From Conexibacter sp. S30A1 (lineage in GTDB: Bacteria; Actinomycetota; Thermoleophilia; Solirubrobacterales; Solirubrobacteraceae), in assembly GCF_023330665.1 (NCBI RefSeq), contig NZ_CP097127.1, positions 124,001 through 188,000 of the forward strand: a DNA stretch of 64,000 bases, written 5' to 3'. This document shows, one piece after another, positions 56,016 through 64,000 of the stretch (positions within the stretch are counted from its first letter, which is position 1; the number at the start of each line of letters is the position of its first letter). The notes under the pieces were generated by a model that made no database searches, had not been told where the DNA came from, and saw only the letters and a list, made by a program, of their open reading frames with translations. A program made the translations under genes and the position numbers.

Positions 56016-56088
<73 letters not shown>

Positions 56089-56171
56089 GCGAGATCCACA
56101 GATTAGTACATGGCAGCGCCCCCGCTGGTCGCGCTCGCGCGCCGCCAGGAATCTCTAACCTCCCGGCCAGG

Positions 56172-58649
56172 ATGAGCGAGCACCACTACGACCCGCGTGC
56201 GATCGAGGCCAAGTGGCAGGCCGTGTGGGCGGCCGAGCGCACCTGGGAGGTGACCAACGACCCAGGAGGCGATAAGGCCTACGTGGTCGAGATGCTCCCC
56301 TACCCAAGCGGCGAGCCGCACATTGGCCACATGAAGAACTACGCGATCGGCGACGCGATCGCCCACCACAAGCGCCGTACCGGCCACCGCGTGCTGCATC
56401 CGATGGGCTATGACTCCTTCGGTCTGCCGGCCGAGAACAACGCGATCAAGACCGGGGTGCACCCGCGGATCGCGACCGAGCGCTCGATCGACTCCTTCCG
56501 CCGCGCCTTCCGTTCCTGGGGGGTCTCGATCGATTGGTCGCGCGAGCTCGCAAGCCACGAGCCCGCCTACTACCGCTGGACGCAGTGGATCTTCCTCAAG
56601 CTCTATGAGCGCGGGCTCGCCAACCGCCGCGAGTCGGCGGTCAACTGGTGCCCCAACGACCAGACCGTGCTCGCCAACGAGCAGGTGGTGGATGGCCGCT
56701 GCGAGCGCTGCGGTGCCGAGGTCGAGCTGCGCCAGCTGGAGCAGTGGTTCCTGCGCATCACCGACTACGCGCAGCGGCTGCTGGACGATCTGGACACGAT
56801 CGACTGGCCGGAGCACGTCAAGACGATGCAGCGCAACTGGATCGGGCGCAGCGCCGGCGCCGAGGTTCACTTCCGCTGCCAGGCGCTGGGGATCGACTAC
56901 CCGGTCTTCACCACACGCCCCGACACGCTCTTCGGCGCAACCTTCTTCGTGATGGCGCCTGAGCATCCGGACGTGCTCAGGCTGGCCGCCGGTACGCCCG
57001 CCGAGGCGCAGGTGCGCGACTACGTAAATCACGCCCTCACCGAGTCCGCGCAGGAGCGCGGCGACCAGGAGAAGACCAAGACGGGCGTCTTCCTCGGCCG
57101 CACGGTCACCAATCCGGTCACCGGCGAGGAGATCCCGATGTACGTCGCCGACTACGTGCTGATGGAGTACGGCACCGGCGCGATCATGGCCGTGCCCGCC
57201 CACGACGAGCGCGACTTCGCCTTCGCACGCGCCTACGGCCTGCCGATCCGCCAGGTGGTCGCGCCCGCCGACGGCTCCAAGCCGCCCGCCGATCAGGCCT
57301 ACGTGACCAAGGCAGACGACGCGCGGCTCGTCAACTCCGGCGACTTTGACGGCCTCACCCCGCGCGAGGGCTTTGAGCGCATCGTCGCCTGGCTCGAGCG
57401 CGAGGGCATCGGCCGCGCCGCGGTCAGCTTCCGGCTGCGCGACTGGCTGATCTCGCGCCAGCGCTACTGGGGCTGCCCGATCCCGATCGTCTACTGCGAA
57501 GACTGCGGCATCGTGGCGGTGCCTGAGGATCAGCTGCCCGTGGAGCTGCCCGAGATCGAGGACTACCAGCCACGCGGCCGCTCGCCGCTGGCCGCCGCCG
57601 AGCAGTGGGTCAACACCACCTGCCCGGCCTGCGGCGGCCCCGCCCGTCGTGAGACCGACACGATGGACACGTTCGTGGACTCGAGCTGGTATTTCCTGCG
57701 CTACTGCGACGCCCGCAACGACAAGGCCGCCTGGGACCCGGCCGCGCTGCGTCAGTGGATGAGCGTCGACCAGTACATCGGCGGCGTCGAGCACGCGATC
57801 CTGCACCTGCTCTACGCGCGCTTCTTCGTCAAGGTGTTCGCCGATATGGGCCTGCTCGACGTGCAGGAGCCCTTCCAGTCGCTCTTCACGCAGGGCATGA
57901 TCCTCGGCCCCGACGGCCAGAAGATGTCCAAGTCGCGTGGCAACGTGATCCCGCCGACCCCGCTGATCGAGCGCCACGGCGCCGACGCGGTGCGCGCCTA
58001 CATCCTCAACATGGGCCCGCCCGACCAGGACGCAGCCTGGAACGACAGCGCCCTGCAGGGCACGCACCGGCTGCTCATGCGGCTTTACACGCTCGGCTCG
58101 CAGCTTGCCGCTGACGCCGGTGGCCCGCTGGCCACCGGCGTCGCCCAGCCCGCGGCGCCCAGCGGCGATGCGCTCACGCTGGTACGCAAGGCCAACTGGG
58201 CGATCGAGCGCGTGAGCAGCGAGTTTCACGGCCGCTTCGGCTTCCACAACGCGATCGCCGCGGTGACCGAGCTGGTCAACGAGCTCTACCGCCTGCCCGA
58301 CGCCGATCCCGCGGCGCGACGCTTTGCGGTGGCGACCGCGGCGTCGCTCATCTTCCCGTTTGCGCCTCACACCGGCGCCGAGGTCTACGAGCTCCTCAGC
58401 GGCCAGCGCGTGTGGGAGCAGCCGTGGCCGACAGCTGACCCCGAGATGCTGACGGCTGAGACCTTCGAGCTGGTATGCCAGGTCAACGGCCGTTTGCGCG
58501 ACCGCGTCACGGCGCCCAGCGGCGCGCAACGCGAGCAGCTCGAGCAGCTCGCGCTGCGGGCTCCGGGCCTGAGGGCGCACCTGGACGGGCACGAGATCGT
58601 CAAGGTCGTGGTCGTCCCCGGCAAACTCGTAAACGTCGTGGTCAGATAA
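56172..58649 (+). CDS. leuS: Leucyl-tRNA synthetase
   Basis: An 825-residue class I synthetase. The HIGH motif is HIGH at residues 50-53 ([10 protein letters not shown]), and KMSKS is at about 584-588 ([12 protein letters not shown]). Zinc-ribbon cysteines occur in the ZN1-like insertion ([10 protein letters not shown]) and in CEDCG...CPACG. The editing domain includes [11 protein letters not shown]. The length is typical of bacterial LeuRS. It is followed after 2 bases by a SLOG-fold gene. The gene start is ATG 56172. Confidence 0.97.
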   Translation: MSEHHYDPRAIEAKWQAVWAAERTWEVTNDPGGDKAYVVEMLPYPSGEPHIGHMKNYAIGDAIAHHKRRTGHRVLHPMGYDSFGLPAENNAIKTGVHPRIATERSIDSFRRAFRSWGVSIDWSRELASHEPAYYRWTQWIFLKLYERGLANRRESAVNWCPNDQTVLANEQVVDGRCERCGAEVELRQLEQWFLRITDYAQRLLDDLDTIDWPEHVKTMQRNWIGRSAGAEVHFRCQALGIDYPVFTTRPDTLFGATFFVMAPEHPDVLRLAAGTPAEAQVRDYVNHALTESAQERGDQEKTKTGVFLGRTVTNPVTGEEIPMYVADYVLMEYGTGAIMAVPAHDERDFAFARAYGLPIRQVVAPADGSKPPADQAYVTKADDARLVNSGDFDGLTPREGFERIVAWLEREGIGRAAVSFRLRDWLISRQRYWGCPIPIVYCEDCGIVAVPEDQLPVELPEIEDYQPRGRSPLAAAEQWVNTTCPACGGPARRETDTMDTFVDSSWYFLRYCDARNDKAAWDPAALRQWMSVDQYIGGVEHAILHLLYARFFVKVFADMGLLDVQEPFQSLFTQGMILGPDGQKMSKSRGNVIPPTPLIERHGADAVRAYILNMGPPDQDAAWNDSALQGTHRLLMRLYTLGSQLAADAGGPLATGVAQPAAPSGDALTLVRKANWAIERVSSEFHGRFGFHNAIAAVTELVNELYRLPDADPAARRFAVATAASLIFPFAPHTGAEVYELLSGQRVWEQPWPTADPEMLTAETFELVCQVNGRLRDRVTAPSGAQREQLEQLALRAPGLRAHLDGHEIVKVVVVPGKLVNVVVR

Positions 58650-58651
58650 CC

Positions 58652-59134
58652 GTGCATGCTGCCGCGAAACCGTATGTCGCGGTGATCGGCGCCTCGCAGG
58701 CCACGGCGGCCGACCTCGAGGACGCGCGTGAGGTCGGCCGGCTGCTCGGCGAGGCGGGGGCGGTGGTGGTCTGCGGCGGGCGCGGCGGCGTTATGGCCGC
58801 CGCCTCTCGTGGGGCCGCTGAGGCGGGCGGCATGGTGGTGGGCATGCTCCCCGGCGACGGGCGCGAGGATGCCAACGAGTGGGTCACGGTGGCGATCCCG
58901 ACCGGCCTGGGCGAGCTGCGCAACGGGCTGATCATCCGCAGCGCCGACGCCGTGATCGCGGTCGGCGGTGCCTATGGGACGCTGTCTGAGATAGCGCTGG
59001 CGCTGCAGGCGGGGCTGAGCGTCCAGGGGCTCCACAGCTGGGATATAGAGGGTGTCGACGCCGTGGGCTCACCGCAGGCGGCGGTTGCTGCCGCGCTGGC
59101 CGCCGGACGTGGTCGCACCGGGCAGCAGGGCTGA
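58652..59134 (+). CDS. SLOG-superfamily (TIGR00725-like) Rossmann protein
   Basis: A 160-residue protein from GTG 58652. It starts AKPYVAVIGASQA, has the glycine loop CGGRGGVMAAASRGA and ends the core with VGGAYGTLSEIALAL, matching the GGxGTxxE pattern of LOG/DprA-like SLOG proteins. Such folds bind nucleotides or nucleotide-derived ligands. TIGR00725 proteins have no settled function. It lies between leuS and holA, where many actinobacteria carry comEA and comEC. A bigger reading frame from 58475 is not needed. Confidence 0.85.
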   Translation: MHAAAKPYVAVIGASQATAADLEDAREVGRLLGEAGAVVVCGGRGGVMAAASRGAAEAGGMVVGMLPGDGREDANEWVTVAIPTGLGELRNGLIIRSADAVIAVGGAYGTLSEIALALQAGLSVQGLHSWDIEGVDAVGSPQAAVAAALAAGRGRTGQQG

Positions 59135-59138
59135 GGCG

Positions 59139-60107
59139 GTGCCTTCGTTCAAGCCTGCCTATCTGATCCACGGCGACGACCACGGCCGCATCGCTGAGCG
59201 CCGCGCCCGGCTGCGCGATCTGGCGCAGCGGGAGGGTGGCGCGCAGGGGCTCGAGCTCTTCGAGGGCGAGCGGGCGACGCCGGAGATGGTTGCGGCGGCG
59301 CTTGACGCGATGACCTTCGCGATCGGCAGACGGTTTCTGATCGTCGAGGGCGTGGAGCGCTGGAAGGACCGGGAGCTCGAACCGCTCGAGGCGGCGCTGG
59401 CGCGGCTCGATGGCGATACGACGGTCGCTTTCTTCGCGCGCGAGGATGGCCGCATGAAGGCGCCGCCCCGCCTGCATAAGGCGGTGCGCAGAGCTGGCGG
59501 CGACGTTGCCGCCGAGCAGTCGCTCAACGCCAGGGAGCTGCCCAGGTGGGCGGTCGCGCAGGCCCGCGCCCTGGGCTTGGAGCTGACTCCGGAGGCGGCC
59601 CGAGCGCTGGTGGCGCACGTGGGCGAGCGCCAGCAGCGGCTGCTGCGCGAGCTCGAGAAGCTTGCGCTTGACCTGCCGCCGGGCGCTGCGCTGGACGTCG
59701 AGACGGTTGGTGAGCTGACCGCTGCCTCGGCGCAGCAGCGGGCCTGGGCGCTGGCCGACACGTTGCTCTCGGGCGATGGCGCCGCGGCGACGCGGATGCT
59801 GCTGGCGCTGCGCGCCCAGGGCGAGCGGTTGCCGGGCCTGATCTATTGGATGAGCTCGCGCCTGCGGCAGGCCGCTCGTGCGGCCACCGAACTCGAGCGC
59901 GGCGCCTCGCAGGCGGAGGTCCGCTCAGCGCTGCGGATGCCGTCGGCGGCCGCCGACCGGCTGATCGCCGACGCTCGCCGGATGGGCGCCGAGCGTCTGG
60001 CTGACGCGGTCTGCCGGATCGCCGATCTGGAGCTCGCCTCGCGTGGCACGAGTGCGGCGGCCGACGAAACCGTGGCGCTGCTGACGATCCGCCAGATCGC
60101 GCGTTAG
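59139..60107 (+). CDS. holA: DNA polymerase III delta subunit
   Basis: From GTG 59139 the protein has 322 residues, close to the HolA size. It begins FKPAYLIHGDDHGRIAERRA, the typical HolA start. The middle VTAFFAREDGRMKAPPRLHKA-type region is here VAFFAREDGRMKAPP, and LVAHVGERQQRLLRELEKLA is the late conserved block (GxDLxxLxxELEKL). It is part of the clamp loader. The last 4 bases overlap the convergent rpsT stop. Confidence 0.9.
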   Translation: MPSFKPAYLIHGDDHGRIAERRARLRDLAQREGGAQGLELFEGERATPEMVAAALDAMTFAIGRRFLIVEGVERWKDRELEPLEAALARLDGDTTVAFFAREDGRMKAPPRLHKAVRRAGGDVAAEQSLNARELPRWAVAQARALGLELTPEAARALVAHVGERQQRLLRELEKLALDLPPGAALDVETVGELTAASAQQRAWALADTLLSGDGAAATRMLLALRAQGERLPGLIYWMSSRLRQAARAATELERGASQAEVRSALRMPSAAADRLIADARRMGAERLADAVCRIADLELASRGTSAAADETVALLTIRQIAR

Positions 60108-60373
60108 CTGGCTGCGCCGCTGCGGCGCACACGTGCGGCGCGCGACTTCTTGCGCGCGCCGTTGTTGCGGTGCAGCGCGCCGCGCTTGACGGCCTTGTCG
60201 ATCGTCTGCACGAGCGTGCGGTGCTCGCTCTCGGCGGCGGTCTCGTCGCCTGCCGCCACAGCCGCCTCGAGCCGGCGGAAATAGGTCCTGATGCGCGAGG
60301 TATAGCGGCGGTTTTCGTCGCGTTCGCGCAGCGCCCGCTCGATGCGCTTCTTCTGTGAGTGAATGTTGGCCAT
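60104..60373 (-). CDS. rpsT: 30S ribosomal protein S20
   Basis: An 89-residue basic protein starting MANIHSQKKRIERALRER, the S20 signature, with the conserved end AVKRGALHRNNGARKKSR. It is convergent with holA and divergent from murJ, the standard actinobacterial arrangement. S20 binds 16S rRNA early in 30S assembly. Confidence 0.97.
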   Translation of the reverse strand: MANIHSQKKRIERALRERDENRRYTSRIRTYFRRLEAAVAAGDETAAESEHRTLVQTIDKAVKRGALHRNNGARKKSRAARVRRSGAAS

Positions 60374-60398
60374 GGGCGGGGCCGTACTATAGCGGCCC

Positions 60399-61976
60399 TT
60401 GGCCGCTGCCGATCACACCCCTCGCAGCCGTGTGTCCACCAACACCGCGATCTTCGCGTCAGCAACCCTGATCTCGCGAATCGCGGGGCTGCTGCGGGAC
60501 GCGATCGCGCTCGCGATCTACGGAACCGGGCTCGCCGCCTCCGCTTTCACGATCGCCTCGCAGATCCCCAACCTGATGACCAACCTGTTCGCGCAGGCGG
60601 CGCTCTCGGCGGCCTTTGTGCCCGTGTTCACGCGCCTTTTGCAGGAGGGGCGCAGGCGCGAGGCCTTCCGCCTGGCAAGCAGCATGTTCTGGATCGTGCT
60701 GATCGTCCTCGGCGCGATCACGGTCGTAGGCATCGGCCTGGCGGGCCTGCTGCTGCCGCTGCTGTCTGGCAAGAACTTCGCGGGTGCCACCGCCGCCACG
60801 CTAACCCAGATCATGCTCCCGGTCGTCGTGTTCCTGGCGATGACGAGCGTGCTCACGGGTGTGCTGCAGTCCTACGACCACTTCGCGATCCCGGCACTCG
60901 CCCCGATCGTCTGGAACATCGTGATCATCCTCACGGTCGTGCTCCTGCACAGCCATCTGGGGCGCCACGGAATCTACGCCTACGCGATCGGCTGGCTGGC
61001 GGCGACGATCGTGCAGTTTCTGTTGATCTTCTGGGGGCTGCGGCGGATCGACTTCCGGCTCACGCCGCACATCGACTGGCACGACCCGCGGATCCGCGAG
61101 GTCTTTGTGCTGATGCTGCCGGTCACGGTCGGGCTCGGGATCATCAACCTCGACGCGCTGATCAACTCCAGCCTGGGCGCGCTGGTCTCGCCGGACGGTC
61201 CGCGCGCGATTCAGGCGGCCTTTCTGCTCTACATGATGCCTCAGGGCGTGTTCAGCGTGGCGGTGGCGACGGTCCTTTTCCCGACGCTGAGCCGGCAGGC
61301 CACGCGCCGCGACCCACGGACGATGCGGGCGACGATCGGCAACGGCATGCGCCAGATCAACCTGCTCTTGATCCCGTCTGCTGCCGGGTTGATGATGCTG
61401 GGTCGGCCGATCATACGGCTGCTCTTCGAGCACGGTCAGTTCCGCGCACTGTCGCTCGACCTCACCTCCACGGCGCTCTTCTGGTTTGCCTGGAGCCTGC
61501 CGTTCGCGGGGATCAACCTGTTGCTCACTCGCACCTTCTTCGCCCTGCGGCGGCCGTGGATCCCGGCCAAGCTGGCGGTGCTCAACCTGGCTGTGGACGT
61601 CGTGGTCAGCCTCAGCCTCTACCGGCCACTCGGGATCGCCGGGCTGGTGATCGGCACCGCCGCGGCCAACATGGTCATGGCCGTGCTGCAGCTGCGCCGC
61701 CTGCGGATCGGCTTCAACGGCAACCTCGAGCTCGGGCGTACGACGATGATCACGGCGAGGATCCTGGTCGCATCGATCATCACCGGTGCGGTCGCCCGAC
61801 TCGTGTGGGCTGGGCTCAACAGCATCGTCGGTATCTCGGTGCCAGGTCAGCTCGTCTCCGTCGGTGGCGCTGTGCTGGCGGCCGGCGCCTTCTACCTCTG
61901 GGCCGTGAGCCACATGCGCATTGCCGAGTGGCGGCAGATCGAGGTGATGCTCGCGCGGCGGCTTGGTCGTGTATGA
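60399..61976 (+). CDS. murJ: Lipid II flippase
   Basis: A 525-residue membrane protein with about 14 hydrophobic segments. MurJ residues are clear: SRIAGLLRDAIALAIYG near the N-terminus and LAAGS/NLF segments further on. TTG 60399 is used as start, and a GTG at 60432 would remove 11 residues. It flips lipid II for the wall machinery encoded by mreB-rodA. It shares its short upstream region with the divergent rpsT and has a Gly/Ala-rich front. Confidence 0.92.
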   Translation: MAAADHTPRSRVSTNTAIFASATLISRIAGLLRDAIALAIYGTGLAASAFTIASQIPNLMTNLFAQAALSAAFVPVFTRLLQEGRRREAFRLASSMFWIVLIVLGAITVVGIGLAGLLLPLLSGKNFAGATAATLTQIMLPVVVFLAMTSVLTGVLQSYDHFAIPALAPIVWNIVIILTVVLLHSHLGRHGIYAYAIGWLAATIVQFLLIFWGLRRIDFRLTPHIDWHDPRIREVFVLMLPVTVGLGIINLDALINSSLGALVSPDGPRAIQAAFLLYMMPQGVFSVAVATVLFPTLSRQATRRDPRTMRATIGNGMRQINLLLIPSAAGLMMLGRPIIRLLFEHGQFRALSLDLTSTALFWFAWSLPFAGINLLLTRTFFALRRPWIPAKLAVLNLAVDVVVSLSLYRPLGIAGLVIGTAAANMVMAVLQLRRLRIGFNGNLELGRTTMITARILVASIITGAVARLVWAGLNSIVGISVPGQLVSVGGAVLAAGAFYLWAVSHMRIAEWRQIEVMLARRLGRV

Positions 61977-62006
61977 GCCGGTCTCCGACCGTCTAGGCTT
62001 CGCGCC

Positions 62007-63557
62007 GTGTTGAGCATCGCTGTCTTGACCGGTCCGTGGCCACGGCTGGGTTTGGTGGTCGCGGCCGCCTGTGCGGCGACCGCGATCCTCGCGCGCAGCG
62101 ACGAGCGGCGTGCCTGGGCGATGCTAGGCGCGCTGGTGCTGGCACCGGTGCTCCTGCTGGTCGACGTCTGGCATTCGCCGCAGCTCGGTTTCGTGCACCG
62201 GCACCCACTCGAGGCGGTGATCGGTGCGCTGGTGGCGCTGGCCGTGCTGGGCGTCGCCGCCTGGGCGATCCACCGTGTCCCGTGGCTGGTCGCACCGCTC
62301 ACCGCGCTGACGGTCCCGTTCCGGATCCCGATCGCCTCCGGCGGCACCACCAACAACCTGCTGGTGCCGCTCTACTTCGTGATCGCCGCCTCGGCGCTCG
62401 GGTGGCTGGTGCCGGTGCTGTGGCGCGCCCGGGTCACGCGGTCGGGGCCGGCGAGCGCGGCCGGGCCGCAGCGCCCGCCGCGGCTGCTGTTCGAGAAGCT
62501 GCTTGCCGCCTACGTCGTGCTCTACGCGCTGCAGTCGCTCTATTCGCCCGCCACCGGCGCGCCGGCGGGCTTCGTCAAGGCGCTGCAGAACGAGGTCTTC
62601 TTCTACCTGCCGTTCGCGCTGCTCTTGGCGCGGCTGCGCGACCTGCAGTGGAGCCGCAGGCTGCTGTTGCAGTGCCTGGCTGTCACGCTCACGCTGGCTG
62701 TGGCGTTCTCGTTTGTCGGCTACGTCGAGGAGATCACCAAGCACCTGATCCTCAGCTCCAAGCTCGTGCTCTCGAACTCGCTGCACGCCTACTTCACGGT
62801 CAACTCCGTGTTCTTTGACCCCAACATCTTCGGTCGCTACCTCGCGCTGGCGATGCTGCTGGCGACGACCGTGCTGCTCTACGACGAGCGCGTGCGGGTG
62901 CAGCTCGGCTCGATCGCGTTGCTCGCGATCATGTGGACCTGCCTGGTGTTCACGCTGTCGCGCTCCAGCCTGGTGGCGCTGGCGGCCGGCATGGCGGTGC
63001 TGGCGGCGATGCGCTGGCGGGCGCGCCCGGTGATCTACCTGGGCCTGGTGGTGGTGGTCATCGGCGGCGCGGTTGTTGTGACCCATCCCAGCAAGTTCGG
63101 GCTGCAGAATTTCAATCTGGCCTCCGGCGGGCGGGCCAACCTGATCACCGGTGGGGTACAGCTCTTCCTCGACAGACCGTTGACCGGCTTTGGCTCCGGT
63201 TCGTTCACCACCGAGTACAAGCACCACTTCCCGGGTCCCGCCGCTTCGGTTTCGGACTCCCACAACATCGCGATCACGATCGGTGCCGAGCAGGGCATCA
63301 TCGGTGAGCTGCTCTACCTGGCGCTGCTGGTCGCCGCCGCCGTCGCGCTCTTCCGGGGCGCCCGCGGTGACCCGTACCGGATCGCGGTCGCGGCGGCGTT
63401 CGTGGCGCTGGTCTTGCACACGATGCTCTACGCCGACTTTCTGGAGGACCCGGTCACCTGGACGCTGCTCGCGGTCGGCGGCGCGCTGGCCGCGACGGCG
63501 AGCGCACGTTCCACGCGCGACACTGGGATTCAGCACGATCTGCGGGCGGTAGCGTGA
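62007..63557 (+). CDS. O-antigen ligase-like (Wzy_C) membrane protein
   Basis: A 516-residue polytopic membrane protein with about 11 hydrophobic segments. The Wzy_C-type periplasmic motif FTLSRSSLVALAAGMAVL lies near residue 315. A large loop with GGRANLITGGVQLFLDRPLT, TGFGSGSFTTEYKHHFPG and SDSHNIAITIGAEQGIIGEL follows. These contain the conserved Arg and His of ligases and polymerases in PF04932. It would join a glycan to a lipid or protein acceptor. It is the first gene of a polysaccharide block. The next GTG overlaps its stop. Confidence 0.85.
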   Translation: MLSIAVLTGPWPRLGLVVAAACAATAILARSDERRAWAMLGALVLAPVLLLVDVWHSPQLGFVHRHPLEAVIGALVALAVLGVAAWAIHRVPWLVAPLTALTVPFRIPIASGGTTNNLLVPLYFVIAASALGWLVPVLWRARVTRSGPASAAGPQRPPRLLFEKLLAAYVVLYALQSLYSPATGAPAGFVKALQNEVFFYLPFALLLARLRDLQWSRRLLLQCLAVTLTLAVAFSFVGYVEEITKHLILSSKLVLSNSLHAYFTVNSVFFDPNIFGRYLALAMLLATTVLLYDERVRVQLGSIALLAIMWTCLVFTLSRSSLVALAAGMAVLAAMRWRARPVIYLGLVVVVIGGAVVVTHPSKFGLQNFNLASGGRANLITGGVQLFLDRPLTGFGSGSFTTEYKHHFPGPAASVSDSHNIAITIGAEQGIIGELLYLALLVAAAVALFRGARGDPYRIAVAAAFVALVLHTMLYADFLEDPVTWTLLAVGGALAATASARSTRDTGIQHDLRAVA

Positions 63558-64000
63558 GCGCCGTCGCGCCGCGCCTGCTGTTCGTGAAGAGCCGGCGGGC
63601 GAGTTTCATCGAGCTCGACGAGAGTCTGCTGGCCGAACGCTACGACGTGCATGAGCTCTACCAGCCGGGCCACTTCGGTGATCCGCGCCGGGTGCTCCGG
63701 GAGGTGCTGGCCGCGGATGTGATCGTCGGCTGGTGGGCGTCCTGGCACACATTTGCGCCGTTCACGCTCGCCTGGCTTCTGCGCCGGCCGACGCTGTTGA
63801 TCGTCGGCGGCTTTGACACGGCTGCCGAGCCCGCGTTCGGCTACGGCTACCAGCTCGGCGGCGCGCGCGCTGTGCTCAGCCGCTTCATCATGCGCCGCGC
63901 CCGCATCCTGATGACCAACTCCGAGTATTCGCGCCAGGAACTCCGGCGCAACGCCGGCATCGCCCCGGAGCAGGTGCGCGTGCTCTACCACGGTATTCCG
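63554..64000 (+). CDS. Glycosyltransferase, N-terminal part (runs off right edge)
   Basis: From GTG 63554, overlapping the ligase stop (GTGA), 149 residues are visible to the window edge. It starts MSAVAPRLLFVKSRR and shows Rossmann-like segments such as AADVIVGWWASW and PTLLIVGGFD. The final visible part (ARILMTNSEYSRQEL, then EQVRVLYHGIP) matches the NSxYxxxEL and VxVIxxGxD blocks of GT4-type glycosyltransferases. The donor sugar cannot be told. The catalytic C-terminal half is beyond the window. Confidence 0.8.
   Translation, partial: MSAVAPRLLFVKSRRASFIELDESLLAERYDVHELYQPGHFGDPRRVLREVLAADVIVGWWASWHTFAPFTLAWLLRRPTLLIVGGFDTAAEPAFGYGYQLGGARAVLSRFIMRRARILMTNSEYSRQELRRNAGIAPEQVRVLYHGIP

Noticed and set aside
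56103..58592. An 829-codon open frame antisense to leuS
   Set aside because: High GC content leaves long antisense frames. Its translation is low complexity with no domain, while leuS on the other strand is complete.

Overview
The window is high-GC DNA in which coding frames carry very GC-rich third codon positions. The organism is most probably a high-GC actinobacterium. Thermoleophilia/Solirubrobacterales is my best guess. The clues are a mycobacterial Sdh1-type succinate dehydrogenase with a single membrane anchor, an mreBCD-mrdA-rodA-rng-rplU-rpmA-obg-proBA-nadD-rsfS block, a leuS-holA-rpsT-murJ block, many GTG/TTG starts and many 4-bp stop/start overlaps. The taxon is inferred from gene content, not from a marker comparison.

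Layout. 1-3.6 kb: the edge of a class II glutamine amidotransferase, divergent L-2-hydroxyglutarate oxidase (lhgO), a fatty-acid hydroxylase, a small zinc-site protein and an RCK-2TM-RCK membrane protein. 3.7-7.4 kb: a methyl-cycle operon metK - PfkB kinase - ahcY. 7.4-11.1 kb: ammonium transporter, an unknown membrane protein/lipoprotein pair, a Bax inhibitor-1 family protein and a small helical protein. 11.2-17.8 kb: alpha-methylacyl-CoA racemase, fatty acid desaturase, gluQ and the sdhCAB operon. 17.9-26.3 kb: a GAF-GGDEF cyclase, an MFS transporter, a secreted DUF1906 protein, aldehyde dehydrogenase, an Lrp regulator, an EamA transporter and tRNA-His. 26.4-36.5 kb: thiolase, tig-clpP-clpX, valS-folC, a 42-residue membrane protein, a zinc-ribbon membrane protein, ndk and maf. 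36.5-38.1 kb: an intact IS701-like insertion sequence with 4-bp target duplications. 38.2-51.8 kb: the cell-shape and housekeeping block mreB to rsfS, with a reversed mscL. 51.9-56.1 kb: a CBS-type pyrophosphatase, a three-gene AIM24 - unknown - K+ channel operon and tRNA-Ala. 56.2-62 kb: leuS, a SLOG-fold protein, holA, rpsT and murJ. 62-64 kb: an O-antigen ligase-like protein and the start of a glycosyltransferase, the beginning of a polysaccharide locus that leaves the window.

How genes work together. MetK makes S-adenosylmethionine, AhcY clears S-adenosylhomocysteine, and the kinase between them could remove the adenosine AhcY releases. Trigger factor, ClpP and ClpX form one folding and proteolysis cluster. 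MreBCD, PBP2 and RodA build the elongation machinery, and MurJ flips its lipid II. Several lipid genes (hydroxylase, racemase, desaturase, thiolase, aldehyde dehydrogenase) suggest active modification of membrane fatty acids. The least explained parts are the AIM24/K+ channel operon, the filterless RCK membrane protein, the small membrane proteins after folC, and the secreted DUF1906 protein.

No rRNA, CRISPR array, prophage, replication origin or convincing riboswitch was seen. No stretch longer than about 300 bases lacks a gene. The longest non-coding pieces are about 193 bases upstream of amt and about 194 bases inside the insertion sequence upstream of its transposase.
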